Source: Microvirga terrae (GTDB taxonomy: Bacteria > Pseudomonadota > Alphaproteobacteria > Rhizobiales > Beijerinckiaceae). Taken from it: a stretch of DNA of 64,000 bases. The DNA lies in assembly GCF_013307435.2 (NCBI RefSeq), contig NZ_CP102845.1, forward strand, positions 2,675,001 through 2,739,000. The letters run 5' to 3'. The translations under genes were made by a program, and so were the position numbers. The notes under the pieces were generated by a model. It worked only from the letters and a program-made list of their open reading frames with translations. It had not been told where the DNA came from and did not search any database. Below, piece after piece: positions 10,233 through 19,700 of the stretch. Position 1 is the first letter of the stretch. Each line of letters opens with the position of its first letter.

Positions 10233-11905
10233 TGGCTTCCCACCAGGATGAATTGGTCTTTCTCCCACTTGGAGGACTTGGCGAAATCGGCATGAACGCT
10301 GCCCTCTACGGCTTCGGTCCGGAGGACGATAGACAGTGGATCCTCGTCGATTGCGGCATGGGTTTTGGCGGCGAGGAGAACCTCCCCGGGATCGATGTCG
10401 TCTATCCCGACCTCCGATTCATCGAAGAGGAGCGGCACAACCTTCTCGGTATCTTCATCACGCATGCGCACGAGGACCACATCGGCGCGCTGGTCGAGAT
10501 GTGGCCGCGCCTCCGCGCGCCGGTTTATGCGACAAGGTTCGCCATCGGCCTCCTGGAGACACGGCGTCTGTCCGAAGCCGATGCGCCGAAGGTCGACCTG
10601 AACGAGATCGTCCCCGGGCAACGCCTGAAGCTTGGTGCCTTCGAGATCGAGTACGTGCCGGTCGCTCATTCGATTCCGGAATCCAACGCCCTTGCGATCC
10701 GCACACCGCACGGACTGGTGGTGCATACAGGCGACTGGAAGCTCGACAACACGCCATACCTCGGCAGCCTGACCTCGGAGGAAGCTTTCCGTGCCTTGGG
10801 CGACGAAGGGGTATTGGCGCTCGTCTGCGATTCCACCAATGTGGTCCGCGACGGCACGAGTCCGAGCGAGTCCGACGTCTCCAGGAACTTGGCCCAGTTG
10901 ATCAAGGATGCGCCGCACCGTGTCGCGGTCACGACCTTCGCGTCCAACGTCGCCCGCATTCGCTCGGTTGCCGAGGCAGCCCGCGAGTGTGGTCGTGAGG
11001 TGGTCGTTGTCGGTCGTGCCATGGATCGTGTGGTCGAGGTCGCCAAGGAATGTGGTTTCCTGGATGACCTGCCGGAGTTCCGTTCGGCGGAAAACTTCGG
11101 CTACATGCCGCGTGACAAGATCGTGGCCGTCCTGACGGGGTCGCAGGGTGAGCCCCGGGCCGCTCTTGCCCGGATCGCCCAGGACGAGCACCCGGACATC
11201 GCGCTTTCCGCAGGAGATCGGGTGATCTTCTCCTCCCGGGCCATTCCCGGGAACGAGAAAGCTGTCGGCTCTATCATCAATAGTCTGATCGAGCAGGGCA
11301 TCGAGGTGATCACCGACCGGACGGAACTGGTCCACGTGTCCGGACATCCCCGGCGCGGCGAGCTGGCGCAGATGTACCAGTGGACCCGTCCGCGGATCGC
11401 CATTCCGGCCCATGGCGAGCCCTTGCACCTGAGCGAACACGCGAAGTTCGCAAGGGCTCAAGGCGTTCAGGAAGTCGTCCGGGCTAAGAACGGGGCGCTG
11501 GTACGCCTTTCGCCCGGCCCTGCTGAGATTGTCGACAATGTCCCCGCGGGGCGTCTCTACCGCGACGGCAATATCGTCATCGGGGCCGGCGAGCGGGCGT
11601 TGCCGGAGCGCCGCAAGCTTGCCTTTGCGGGCATCGTCACCGTGGCGATCGCCATCGACGACCGGGGCGATCTTGTTGGAGATCCGGTGATCGACGCCAT
11701 GGGCATCCCCGACAAGAACAGGCAGGGTCGTGACCTGACCGACATCATCGCGGACACCGTGGCCGACCTGCTGGATGGCCTCTCCAAAGCCAAGCGGCGA
11801 GATCCCGAGGCCGTCGAGAATGCCGTCCACCGGGCGGTCCGCGCGGCCGTGAACCAGGAATGGGGCAAGAAGCCCGCCTGCCATGTGCTCGTCATCGAGG
11901 CTTAG
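10232..11905 (+). CDS. rnj: ribonuclease J (metallo-beta-lactamase / beta-CASP family)
   Basis: RNase J is a cytoplasmic 5' exo- and endoribonuclease for RNA decay and maturation. The 557-residue product has the metallo-beta-lactamase zinc motif THAHEDHIGAL with H78, H80, D82 and H83, later ligands in VVHTGDWKLD and a beta-CASP region that includes HVSGHP and PAHGEP. A C-terminal dimerisation region is present. I chose the ATG at 10232, which forms a TGATG junction with birA; an in-frame TTG three bases upstream is less likely. Annotation pipelines often call this family simply an MBL-fold hydrolase. Confidence 0.94.
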   Translation: MASHQDELVFLPLGGLGEIGMNAALYGFGPEDDRQWILVDCGMGFGGEENLPGIDVVYPDLRFIEEERHNLLGIFITHAHEDHIGALVEMWPRLRAPVYATRFAIGLLETRRLSEADAPKVDLNEIVPGQRLKLGAFEIEYVPVAHSIPESNALAIRTPHGLVVHTGDWKLDNTPYLGSLTSEEAFRALGDEGVLALVCDSTNVVRDGTSPSESDVSRNLAQLIKDAPHRVAVTTFASNVARIRSVAEAARECGREVVVVGRAMDRVVEVAKECGFLDDLPEFRSAENFGYMPRDKIVAVLTGSQGEPRAALARIAQDEHPDIALSAGDRVIFSSRAIPGNEKAVGSIINSLIEQGIEVITDRTELVHVSGHPRRGELAQMYQWTRPRIAIPAHGEPLHLSEHAKFARAQGVQEVVRAKNGALVRLSPGPAEIVDNVPAGRLYRDGNIVIGAGERALPERRKLAFAGIVTVAIAIDDRGDLVGDPVIDAMGIPDKNRQGRDLTDIIADTVADLLDGLSKAKRRDPEAVENAVHRAVRAAVNQEWGKKPACHVLVIEA

Positions 11906-11925
11906 GACCTGAAGGGGGAACGCCT

Positions 11926-12330
11926 ATGATCGGACGCCTCAATCACGTTGCCATAGCCGTGCCTGACATCGCGGCCGCTTCAGATCTCTACCGGAAGACC
12001 CTGGGGTCCGATGTCTCGGCGCCGGAGGCTCTGGAGGAGCACGGCGTCACGGTCGTTTTCATCACGCTGCCCAACACTAAGATCGAGCTTCTGGAACCGC
12101 TGGGAGAGGAATCGCCTATCGCCAAGTTCCTGGAGAAGAACCCGGACGGCGGGGTGCACCATATCTGCTATGAAGTCGATGACATCATTGCGGCGCGCGA
12201 CCGGCTTCTTGCTTCCGGCGCGAGGGTGCTCGGCTCCGGAGAGCCAAAGATTGGAGCCCACGGGAAGCCGGTTCTCTTCCTTCATCCCAAGGATTTCAAC
12301 GGCACGCTCGTCGAACTCGAGCAAGCCTGA
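11926..12330 (+). CDS. mce: methylmalonyl-CoA epimerase
   Basis: This enzyme interconverts (S)- and (R)-methylmalonyl-CoA in propionate and odd-chain catabolism and in the ethylmalonyl-CoA pathway. The 134-residue product is a single VOC (glyoxalase-like) domain with the expected metal ligands in LNHVAIAV (H7), GGVHHICYEVDD and GTLVELEQA (E130). The start ATG at 11926 follows GAAGGGGGAACGCCT; the frame is open upstream into rnj without homology. It lies 20 bases after rnj in the same direction, a placement common in Hyphomicrobiales. Confidence 0.95.
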   Translation: MIGRLNHVAIAVPDIAAASDLYRKTLGSDVSAPEALEEHGVTVVFITLPNTKIELLEPLGEESPIAKFLEKNPDGGVHHICYEVDDIIAARDRLLASGARVLGSGEPKIGAHGKPVLFLHPKDFNGTLVELEQA

Positions 12331-12337
12331 GGACAAG

Positions 12338-12676
12338 GTGTTGATAAACTTCGTAAAAACCTTGGCGGGATCACTCTGGTCCACGATCGCGGTCGTCATG
12401 GTCGTGTCCGGTCTGGCCGTCACGGTAGTTGTCCAAGCCTTCGGCCTGCGGATCAGCGGGGGCTTGGCGCTCTACTTCGTGATCTGGTGGATCCTGCTTT
12501 TTGCCGTTCTACCCTTCGGCGTCCGCAGCCAAGTCGAAAGCGGGGATGTGGTTCAGGGAAGCGAGCCCGGAGCCCCAGCCCTTCCGGCCCTTCGGGAAAA
12601 GGCTATCTGGACCACATTTCTCGCGTCCGTCGTCCTGATCGTTGTTGCTGCGGTTTTTCCTCTGGCCGGTCTGTAG
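12338..12676 (+). CDS. DUF1467 family membrane protein (start uncertain)
   Basis: The C-terminal 75 residues match the DUF1467 pattern as I know it: a helix ALYFVIWWILLFAVLPFGVRS, then a polar turn with GSEPGAPALP, then a second hydrophobic helix to the end. No function is known for the family. The start is open. GTG at 12338 with a GAGGA box gives 112 residues and an extra hydrophobic N-terminal segment, TTG at 12341 is adjacent, and ATG at 12398 would give 92 residues, closer to the usual family length. The gene follows mce by 7 bases and precedes a terminator. Confidence 0.75.
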   Translation: MLINFVKTLAGSLWSTIAVVMVVSGLAVTVVVQAFGLRISGGLALYFVIWWILLFAVLPFGVRSQVESGDVVQGSEPGAPALPALREKAIWTTFLASVVLIVVAAVFPLAGL

Positions 12677-12709
12677 AACCAAGAAGAAGAGGAGCCACAA
12701 AAAAGAAAA

Positions 12710-12751
12710 GCAAGGCTTTCGCCTTGCCTGAACTGCCTTTTGGCAATTTTT
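12710..12751 (+). terminator. double hairpin intrinsic terminator after the DUF1467 gene
   Basis: The stem GCAAGGC/GCCTTGC with a TTTC loop (12710–12727) is followed by a second short hairpin, TGCC/GGCA (12734–12745), and a run of T residues. This fits the end of the long nuo–birA–rnj–mce–DUF1467 transcript. Confidence 0.75.
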
Positions 12752-13068
12752 GATCCCTGGCTTTCTCAGACCAGCGCCTCAGGGCACTTGGGGATCTTGT
12801 TCCTCCCGAAACTCGGACCGTAGCCTCTGACCTTGGAAGGTCTAAGACGTTAGCGTTTCGTTTATAGTCACCTTGCCCGACCATGTCACCTTTTATGGGC
12901 ACCTCCTGATGCATTTTTCGGCATTTCTTGTATTGATCTTTGGTCTAATCCATCTCGCCGCAGGCCTGATCGGACGATGACAGCTTGTCTTTTCCCCGGG
13001 GGCTGTGTTGTGTGCTGGAAGCGAGTCGCTACCTTTCTCCTATATTGATCGAGACCCAAAGGCGTCCC
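12752..13068. other. intergenic region before proS
   Basis: About 320 bases after the terminator hold no convincing gene. A 23-codon open frame (12909–12980) encodes a strongly hydrophobic peptide beginning MHFSAFLVLIF and ending LIGR, but it lacks a purine-rich ribosome-binding site. I see no tRNA cloverleaf here. The region should contain the proS promoter, which I cannot place with confidence. Confidence 0.5.
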
Positions 13069-14397
13069 ATGCGTTTGAGCCGCTACTTCCTCCCCATCCT
13101 CCGCGAGACGCCGAAAGAGGCGGAGATCGTCTCCCATCGCTTGATGCTGCGCGCCGGAATGATCCGGCAGGAATCTGCCGGAATTTATGCCTGGCTGCCG
13201 CTCGGCCTGAAGGTTCTGAACAAGGTCAACGCGATCGTCCGTGAGGAGCAGAACCGCTCAGGCGCTCTCGAGCTTCTCATGCCGACGATCCAGTCCGCCG
13301 ATCTGTGGCGGGAATCCGGGCGCTACGACGCCTACGGCAAGGAGATGCTACGCATCCAGGACCGGCATGAGCGCGACATGCTGTTCGGGCCGACCAATGA
13401 GGAGATGGTTACCGAGATCTTCCGGGGCTATGTGCGCTCCTACAAGGATCTGCCGCTGAACCTCTATCACATTCAGTGGAAGTTCCGGGACGAGGTCCGG
13501 CCCCGCTTCGGTGTCATGCGCTCGCGCGAATTCCTGATGAAGGACGCTTATTCCTTCGATCTCGATCAGGCTGGCGCCGTTCATTCCTATAACAAGATGT
13601 TCGTGGCTTATCTTCGCACCTTCGCCCGCATGGGACTGAAGGCGATCCCGATGCGGGCCGATACGGGTCCCATCGGGGGGAATCTCAGCCACGAGTTCAT
13701 CATCCTGGCCTCGACCGGCGAGAGCGAGGTCTTCTGTCACGCGGATTATCTGAACTTCGACGTTCCGGCGGCCGATACGGATTTTGACGATATCCCGGGT
13801 CTCCAGAGCACCGTCGACAAGTGGACTTCGCTCTACGCCGCTACGTCCGAGATGCACGAGGCCTCGGCATTCGAGGCGGTTCCGGATGAAAAGAAGATGT
13901 CCGCCCGCGGCATCGAGGTCGGTCACATCTTCTACTTCGGCACCAAGTATTCCGAGCCCATGGGCGCGAAGGTGATGGGCCCCGATGGGCAGGAGAGGCC
14001 GGTCCATATGGGCTCCTACGGCATCGGACCGAGCCGCCTGATCGCCGCCATCATCGAGGCGAGCCATGATGAGAACGGAATCATCTGGCCGGAAGCCGTC
14101 GCTCCCTTCGACGTGGCGATCCTGAACCTGAAGGTCGGCGACACAGCGACGGACGCTGCCTCCGAGCGCCTCTATCGCGAACTGGAAACGGCAGGGCGGG
14201 ACGTGCTCTATGACGATCGGGACGAGCGTCCTGGCGGAAAATTCGCCACGGCCGATCTCATCGGGATCCCGTGGCAGATTTTGGTGGGGCCGAAAGGTCT
14301 TGCCGAAGGCAAGGTGGAATTGAAGCATCGCGCAACGGGACAGCGCGAACATCTTGCGGTTGAAGACGTAATCGCTCGCCTCACGGTTCGCCAATAA
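13069..14397 (+). CDS. proS: prolyl-tRNA synthetase (short alphaproteobacterial form)
   Basis: ProRS charges tRNA-Pro. The 442-residue protein is a class II synthetase with motif 1 around [17 protein letters not shown], motif 2 [13 protein letters not shown] and motif 3 [16 protein letters not shown], followed by the anticodon-binding domain. It lacks the large editing insertion of the E. coli enzyme, so it is the shorter version usual in alphaproteobacteria (about 440 residues). ATG at 13069 is the start because the N-terminal [15 protein letters not shown] is the conserved beginning; upstream sequence in frame is not. lolC follows after 6 bases. Confidence 0.97.
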   Translation: MRLSRYFLPILRETPKEAEIVSHRLMLRAGMIRQESAGIYAWLPLGLKVLNKVNAIVREEQNRSGALELLMPTIQSADLWRESGRYDAYGKEMLRIQDRHERDMLFGPTNEEMVTEIFRGYVRSYKDLPLNLYHIQWKFRDEVRPRFGVMRSREFLMKDAYSFDLDQAGAVHSYNKMFVAYLRTFARMGLKAIPMRADTGPIGGNLSHEFIILASTGESEVFCHADYLNFDVPAADTDFDDIPGLQSTVDKWTSLYAATSEMHEASAFEAVPDEKKMSARGIEVGHIFYFGTKYSEPMGAKVMGPDGQERPVHMGSYGIGPSRLIAAIIEASHDENGIIWPEAVAPFDVAILNLKVGDTATDAASERLYRELETAGRDVLYDDRDERPGGKFATADLIGIPWQILVGPKGLAEGKVELKHRATGQREHLAVEDVIARLTVRQ

Positions 14398-14403
14398 GCT
14401 GTC

Positions 14404-15693
14404 ATGGCCAAGGAAAGAAAAGCCAGCACAGGGCCGGCCGGAACCAAACCCTTCTCGCTCTTCGAGTGGATGCTCGCCGGGCGCTATCTGCGCACGCGGC
14501 GGCGTGAGGGTTTCGTGTCGGTCATTGCCGGCTTCTCCTTCCTGGGCATCATGCTCGGTGTTGCGACGCTGATCGTGGTGCTGTCGGTCATGAACGGTTT
14601 CCGTAAGGAGCTTCTCGACAAGATCGTCGGCATCAACGGCCATATCTTCGTGGCGCCGCTGGAAAGTCCGCTCACCGATTACCCGGAGGTTGCAGCGCGG
14701 ATCGCCGCGGTACCGGGCGTCAAGCGGGCCATTCCTCTCGTCGAGGGGCAGGCGTTCGGCTCCTCTCAGTACAACGGCAGCGGCGTTCTCGTGCGCGGCA
14801 TCCGGGCTGACGATCTGCGCAAGATCGACCACATCGCGGGCAATCTGCGCCAGGGCACGCTGGAGAACTTCGAGGAAGGCGAGGGGGTTGCGATCGGCCG
14901 TCGCCTTGCCGATGCGCTGTCGCTTCAGGCCGGTGACACCTTCACGCTCATCACGCCGCGCGGAGCATCGACACCGTTCGGCACCGCGCCCCGGGTGAAA
15001 GGCTATCCGGTCAAGGCGATCTTCGAAATCGGCATGTCGGAGTTCGACTCGACGTTCGTGTTCATGCCGCTGACCGAAGCTCAGAACTACTTCAACCGCA
15101 ACAACGACGTGCAGCTCATCGAGGTCTATCTCGACAATGCCGATCGGGTGGACGAGGCCCGTGCGGCGATCGACGAAGCGGCGGGGCGACCGATTCTGAT
15201 GACCGATTGGCGTCAGCGCAACCGAACTTTCTTCGGCGCACTGGAGGTCGAGCGGAACGTGATGTTCCTGATCCTGACACTGATCGTGCTCGTGGCGGCG
15301 CTCAACATCATCTCCGGGTTGATCATGCTCGTGAAGGACAAGTCGGAGGACATCGCGATCCTTCGCACCATGGGGGCGACCCGTGGGGCCGTCATGCGGG
15401 TCTTCCTGATCACGGGCGCGTCGATCGGCATCGTCGGCACGATTGCCGGGTTCGGTCTCGGATTGCTGCTTGCGCTCAATGTCGAAACCATTCGGGACGT
15501 CATCTCCCGGCTGACGAATACCAATCTTTTCCCTGCGGAACTGTACTTCTTGAGCCGCTTGCCGGCCGAGGTGAATCCGACCGAGGTGGCAACCATCCTC
15601 ATCATGGCGATGGTTCTGTCGCTTCTGGCGACTCTCTATCCATCCTGGCGGGCCGCGAAGCTCGATCCCGTCGAAGCGTTGCGTTACGGTTGA
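14404..15693 (+). CDS. lolC: lipoprotein-releasing ABC transporter permease (LolC/LolE type)
   Basis: This inner-membrane permease extracts outer-membrane lipoproteins for transfer to LolA. The 429-residue product has a first membrane helix after a cytoplasmic start ([20 protein letters not shown]), a large periplasmic MacB-like domain, and three C-terminal helices of the FtsX family ending in [18 protein letters not shown]. Only one permease gene is present beside lolD, so the complex probably uses a homodimer and not a LolC–LolE pair; that is an inference. lolD begins 2 bases after the stop. Confidence 0.94.
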   Translation: MAKERKASTGPAGTKPFSLFEWMLAGRYLRTRRREGFVSVIAGFSFLGIMLGVATLIVVLSVMNGFRKELLDKIVGINGHIFVAPLESPLTDYPEVAARIAAVPGVKRAIPLVEGQAFGSSQYNGSGVLVRGIRADDLRKIDHIAGNLRQGTLENFEEGEGVAIGRRLADALSLQAGDTFTLITPRGASTPFGTAPRVKGYPVKAIFEIGMSEFDSTFVFMPLTEAQNYFNRNNDVQLIEVYLDNADRVDEARAAIDEAAGRPILMTDWRQRNRTFFGALEVERNVMFLILTLIVLVAALNIISGLIMLVKDKSEDIAILRTMGATRGAVMRVFLITGASIGIVGTIAGFGLGLLLALNVETIRDVISRLTNTNLFPAELYFLSRLPAEVNPTEVATILIMAMVLSLLATLYPSWRAAKLDPVEALRYG

Positions 15694-15695
15694 GT

Positions 15696-16391
15696 ATGTC
15701 GGCAGCCCAGTCCCAACCCGCCCTCTATCTCTCCAAGGTCGAGCGCCGCTATCCGCAGGGAGACAGCTTCCTCGAGGTACTGCGCCGCGCCGATCTTGCA
15801 ATCTGGCCGGGCGAGATCGTGGCCCTCATCGCGCCCTCAGGAACGGGGAAGTCGACCCTCCTTCACCTGGCTGGCCTGCTCGAAAAGCCGGATGGCGGCG
15901 AGGTTTTCGTGGGTTCGAAGCCGACAGCCTCCATGAACGACCAGGAGCGCACGCGCGTCCGGCGGGAGGAGCTCGGCTTCGTCTACCAGTTCCACCATCT
16001 CCTGCCGGAGTTCTCGGCCCTTGAGAACGTGGTGATTCCACAACTCATCCGCGGCCTACCGAGAGCGGAAGCCCAGGACCGCGGAGCCCAGCTGCTGACG
16101 TTCCTGGGTCTCGGCAAACGTCTCGATCACCGTCCCGGGGAGCTGTCCGGCGGTGAGCAGCAGCGCGTTGCGATCGCGCGGGCGGTGGCCAACGCTCCCC
16201 GGCTGCTTCTCGCCGACGAGCCGACCGGCAATCTCGATCCCAATACGGCCGATCGGGTGTTCCAGACCCTGGTGGCGATCGTCCGAGCGTCCAAGCTCGC
16301 GGCCCTGATCGCCACGCACAACATGGAACTCGCGGCTCGGATGGACCGGCGCGTGACGATCCGCGACGGTCTGATCGTTCAGCTGCCGTAA
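15696..16391 (+). CDS. lolD: lipoprotein-releasing ABC transporter ATP-binding protein
   Basis: LolD powers lipoprotein release with LolC/E at the inner membrane. The 231-residue ATPase has Walker [10 protein letters not shown] at residues 46–54, a Q-loop in [18 protein letters not shown], the ABC signature [14 protein letters not shown] and Walker [13 protein letters not shown]. The start ATG at 15696 lies 2 bases after the lolC stop; the open frame upstream is a shadow of lolC. The length is typical of the family. Confidence 0.96.
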   Translation: MSAAQSQPALYLSKVERRYPQGDSFLEVLRRADLAIWPGEIVALIAPSGTGKSTLLHLAGLLEKPDGGEVFVGSKPTASMNDQERTRVRREELGFVYQFHHLLPEFSALENVVIPQLIRGLPRAEAQDRGAQLLTFLGLGKRLDHRPGELSGGEQQRVAIARAVANAPRLLLADEPTGNLDPNTADRVFQTLVAIVRASKLAALIATHNMELAARMDRRVTIRDGLIVQLP

Positions 16392-16505
16392 GAGATCACT
16401 CTTCCACGTGAGATCGGCTGTGACGACACGGTCGGCGGCAAATGATGCCTGCTGTCGCCTTTAATGTTTTGTTGACTCCGTCCCATGCCTGAGCTTCGCA
16501 CGGGC

Positions 16506-16534
16506 TTTACACAGAACATCCAATGAACAAAAAT
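16506..16534 (+). promoter_or_regulatory. possible promoter of the small SOS gene
   Basis: A TTTACA box at 16506–16511 stands 17 bases before AAAAAT at 16529–16534, a weak sigma-70-like pair. It overlaps the LexA-type boxes, as expected for a repressed promoter. This is an inference from spacing alone. Confidence 0.3.
16514..16528. promoter_or_regulatory. LexA (SOS) box 1 upstream of the 33-codon gene
   Basis: The sequence GAACATCCAATGAAC matches GAAC-N7-GAAC, the reverse complement of the alphaproteobacterial LexA operator GTTC-N7-GTTC. It lies 36 bases before the small gene at 16564. Confidence 0.75.
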
Positions 16535-16549
16535 GAACATATTGGGAAC
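16535..16549. promoter_or_regulatory. LexA (SOS) box 2 upstream of the 33-codon gene
   Basis: The sequence GAACATATTGGGAAC is a second perfect GAAC-N7-GAAC match, 6 bases after the first box and 14 bases before the start codon. Both boxes share the GAACAT left half. The four half-sites are spaced 11, 10 and 11 bases apart, so they face one side of the helix. Confidence 0.75.
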
Positions 16550-16563
16550 ACGGAGATCAAACC

Positions 16564-16665
16564 ATGCTTCGCTTCATCCTCGAGACCACCGCCGAAATCG
16601 CTTCCCTGGCCATGTTCGGGTCTGCCGTGGCAATCTGGGCTCTGGTCCTTTCTCCCATCGCTTGA
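16564..16665 (+). CDS. small single-pass membrane peptide, probable SOS-induced (SidA-like architecture)
   Basis: This 33-codon frame begins MLRFILETTAEIASL and ends LVLSPIA. It has one hydrophobic helix from about residue 11 to 30 and few charges, all N-terminal. A good ribosome-binding site (GGAGA, 7 bases before ATG) precedes it. Two tandem LexA-type boxes lie immediately upstream, and dnaE follows 117 bases downstream. Caulobacter SidA is a 29-residue SOS-induced inner-membrane peptide that blocks division through the FtsW/FtsN machinery; the present gene shares size, topology and control, but I cannot claim sequence homology. It could instead be another SOS membrane peptide. It is easily missed by gene callers with a length cut-off. 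Confidence 0.65.
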   Translation: MLRFILETTAEIASLAMFGSAVAIWALVLSPIA

Positions 16666-16666
16666 T

Positions 16667-16706
16667 ACCGGGATCCACAAGAACCCACCGGGATTCACAG
16701 GAACAT
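16667..16706 (+). repeat. two tandem 20-bp units between the small SOS gene and dnaE
   Basis: ACCGGGATCCACAAGAACCC (16667–16686) is followed at once by ACCGGGATTCACAGGAACAT (16687–16706), with 16 of 20 bases identical and 16 of the first 18. It begins just after the stop of the small gene. Function is unknown. Confidence 0.7.
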
Positions 16707-16782
16707 AGTCCTCGAAACCGGTGATTGGACTCCGTTAACATAGAATCGTGCAACTATGCGTGCCATTCGATGAGTAGAGTTT

Positions 16783-19700
16783 ATGGCGCGCATTCTTCAC
16801 GATATCGGTTTCGTCCATCTGCATGTCCATTCCTCATACTCCCTGCTCGAGGGGGCGCTGAAGGTCGCGCAACTCGCTAAACTCGCCGCCGCCGACAAGC
16901 AGCCGGCGCTCGCGCTCACCGACACCAACAATCTCTTCGGGGCCCTCGAGTTCTCCGAGAAGCTCGCAGGCTCCGGGATCCAGCCGATCGCAGGCGTACA
17001 GCTCTCCGTCTGCTTCGAGGAGCCGGATCCCGTCGCCCGCGTGGTGCCGCAGCCATCCAACATTGTGCTGCTTGCGCAGACGGAGGAGGGATATCGCAAC
17101 CTCATGCGTCTCGTGAGCCACGCCTATTTCGGCGTGCCGCTGGGTGAGGACCCGCGGGTGATGGCGCCCGCGCTCTCGGCGCATAGCGAGGGATTGATCG
17201 CCCTGACGGGCGGATTCTCGGGCCCGCTCGATTGCGCGCTGCGCAACGGGGGCCGCCAAGACTTCGCGCAGGCGCGTCTCGACATGCTGAAAGGCGCATT
17301 CGGTCATCAGCTGTATGTCGAGATCCAGCGTCATGGGCTGGACGACGAGCGTGTAATCGAGAACGAGCTGCTGGCGTTGGCGGACCGGAATGGCCTGCCC
17401 ATCGTCGCGGCGAACGAGCCCTTCTTCTCGTCCGCGAAGGACTACGAGGCGCACGATGCGCTGCTCGCCATTGCGGAAGGGCAGATCGTCTCGAACCCCA
17501 ATCGGCGCCGCCTCTCCCCAGAGCATCACTTCAAGACCCGCCAGCAGATGATGGAGCTGTTCGCGGATCTGCCGGATGCGCTCCAGGCGAGCGTCGAGAT
17601 CGCCATGCGATGCGCCACGCGGGTGCGGACACGCAAGCCCATCCTGCCGAATTTCGGCACCGGCCCAGACGCCGCCGCCCTCGACGAAGGCGAGGAACTC
17701 AAGCGACAGGCCGAGGAGGGACTCGAGAAGCGCCTCGCGGCGCATGGACCTGCGCCGGGTCTGACCGAGCAGGATTACCGGGACCGGCTTGCCTACGAGA
17801 TCGGCATCATCCGGAACATGAAGTTCCCGGGGTACTTCCTGATCGTGTCCGACTTCATCAAATGGGCGAAGGATCATAACATTCCCGTCGGACCGGGCCG
17901 TGGTTCGGGTGCAGGCTCCCTCGTGGCCTACGCGCTCACCATCACCGATCTCGATCCCCTGCGGTTTGCGCTGCTGTTCGAGCGCTTCCTCAACCCGGAG
18001 CGCGTCTCGATGCCGGACTTCGACATCGATTTCTGCGTGGAAGGGCGCGAGCGCGTCATCGAATATGTGCAGCAGCGCTACGGTGAGGAGCAGGTCGCGC
18101 AGATCATCACGTTCGGTACGCTGCTCGCCCGCGGCGTGATGCGCGACGTCGGCCGCGTGCTTGAAATGCCCTATGGTCAGGTGGACAAGCTCACGAAGCT
18201 GGTGCCGCAGAACCCGGCCAATCCGGTCACTCTCGCGCAAGCGATCGAGGGCGAGCCGAAGCTTCAGGCCGCCATCGACGAGGAGCCCGTCGTCAAGCGC
18301 ATGCTCGACATCGCGCAAAAACTCGAAGGCCTCCACCGTCACGCCTCGACCCATGCCGCCGGCGTGGTGATCGGCGACCGTCCGCTGCAGGAATTGGTTC
18401 CACTGTACCGAGACCCGAAGACCGGCATGCGGGTGACCCAGTTCAACATGAAATGGGTCGAGCAAGCAGGCCTCGTGAAGTTCGATTTCCTCGGGCTCAA
18501 GACCCTCACCGTGCTGCGCACCGCTGTCGATCTCATTCGACGAAAGGGAGTCGAAGTCGACCTCTCGGCCCTGCCGCTGGATGACCGCAAGACCTACGAG
18601 ATGCTTCAGCGCGGTGAGACGGTCGGGGTGTTCCAGGTGGAATCGGCGGGCATGCGCAAGGCCCTCGTCGAGATGGAGACCGACCGCTTCGAGGACATCA
18701 TCGCCCTCGTGGCGCTCTATCGCCCGGGCCCGATGGCGAACATCCCGGTCTACTGCGCGCGCAAACTCGGCAAGGACGAGCACAACAAAAGGGACTGGTA
18801 TCCGCACGACAAGCTGGAGCCGATCCTGCATGAGACCTTCGGCATCATCGTCTATCAGGAGCAGGTGATGGAGGTGGCGAAAGTCCTCTCCGGTTACTCG
18901 CTCGGCGACGCCGATCTTCTGCGCCGCGCCATGGGTAAGAAGATCAAGGCGGAAATGGACGCGCAGCGCGAGCGCTTCGTGTCCGGCGCGAAGGAGGGTG
19001 GGCTCGACAAGGCCAAGGCCAACGAGATCTTCGACCTGCTCGCCAAGTTCGCGGATTACGGCTTCAACAAGAGCCACGCCGCCGCCTATGCTCTCGTGGC
19101 GTTCCAGACGGCCTATCTCAAAGCCAATTATGCGGTCGAGTTCCTGGCCGCGTCCATGACGCTCGATCTCGACAATACCGACAAGCTGGCTGAATTCCGC
19201 CGCGAAGCCCAGCGCCTCGGATTCAAGGTCATTCCGCCGTCGATCAATCGTTCGGGCGTCGTCTTCGACGTGACTTATGACGAGCAGGGCAGGGGCCAGA
19301 TTCTGTATGCTCTTGCTGCCGTCAAAGGCGTCGGACGCCAAGCCATCGAGAGCGTCGTCGAGGCGCGAGGGAACAAGCCGTTCAAGGACCTGGCCGACTT
19401 CGCCCGGCGCATCAACCCGCGCATGATCAACAAGCGCACGCTCGAGAACCTGATCGCAGCCGGCGCCTTCGACGAACTGGAGCCCGACCGGGCGAAGGCC
19501 TGCGCATCGATCGATGCCATGATGAGCCTCGCCCAGCAATCCCACGAGGCGGCCAACGGCGGCATGATGGACATGTTCGGCGGCGTTGCGTCGGCGGATG
19601 TGCAGTTGCGTATCGGACCCTACGAGCCGTGGCCCGCCGCCGAGAGGCTGCAGCGGGAATACGACGCCGTCGGATTCTTTCTCTCAGGCCATCCTCTCGA

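Noticed and set aside
13348..15801. 817-codon minus-strand frame across proS and lolC
   Set aside because: It spans two confirmed plus-strand genes and their junction; it has no domain signature.
16514..16549. Regular GAAC repeats considered as a CRISPR fragment or other short-repeat array
   Set aside because: Units are only 4 bases with 6–7-base gaps and fit the LexA operator rule; no CRISPR-type repeats or cas genes are present.
16523..16708. 61-codon and 63-codon frames overlapping the small SOS gene
   Set aside because: They begin inside the LexA boxes, lack ribosome-binding sites, and encode Arg/Ser/Pro-rich sequence; the 16564 frame has a proper binding site and a membrane helix.
16834..19545. 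903-codon open frame on the minus strand opposite dnaE
   Set aside because: It lies fully antisense to a strongly conserved polymerase gene and has the low-complexity composition of a shadow frame.
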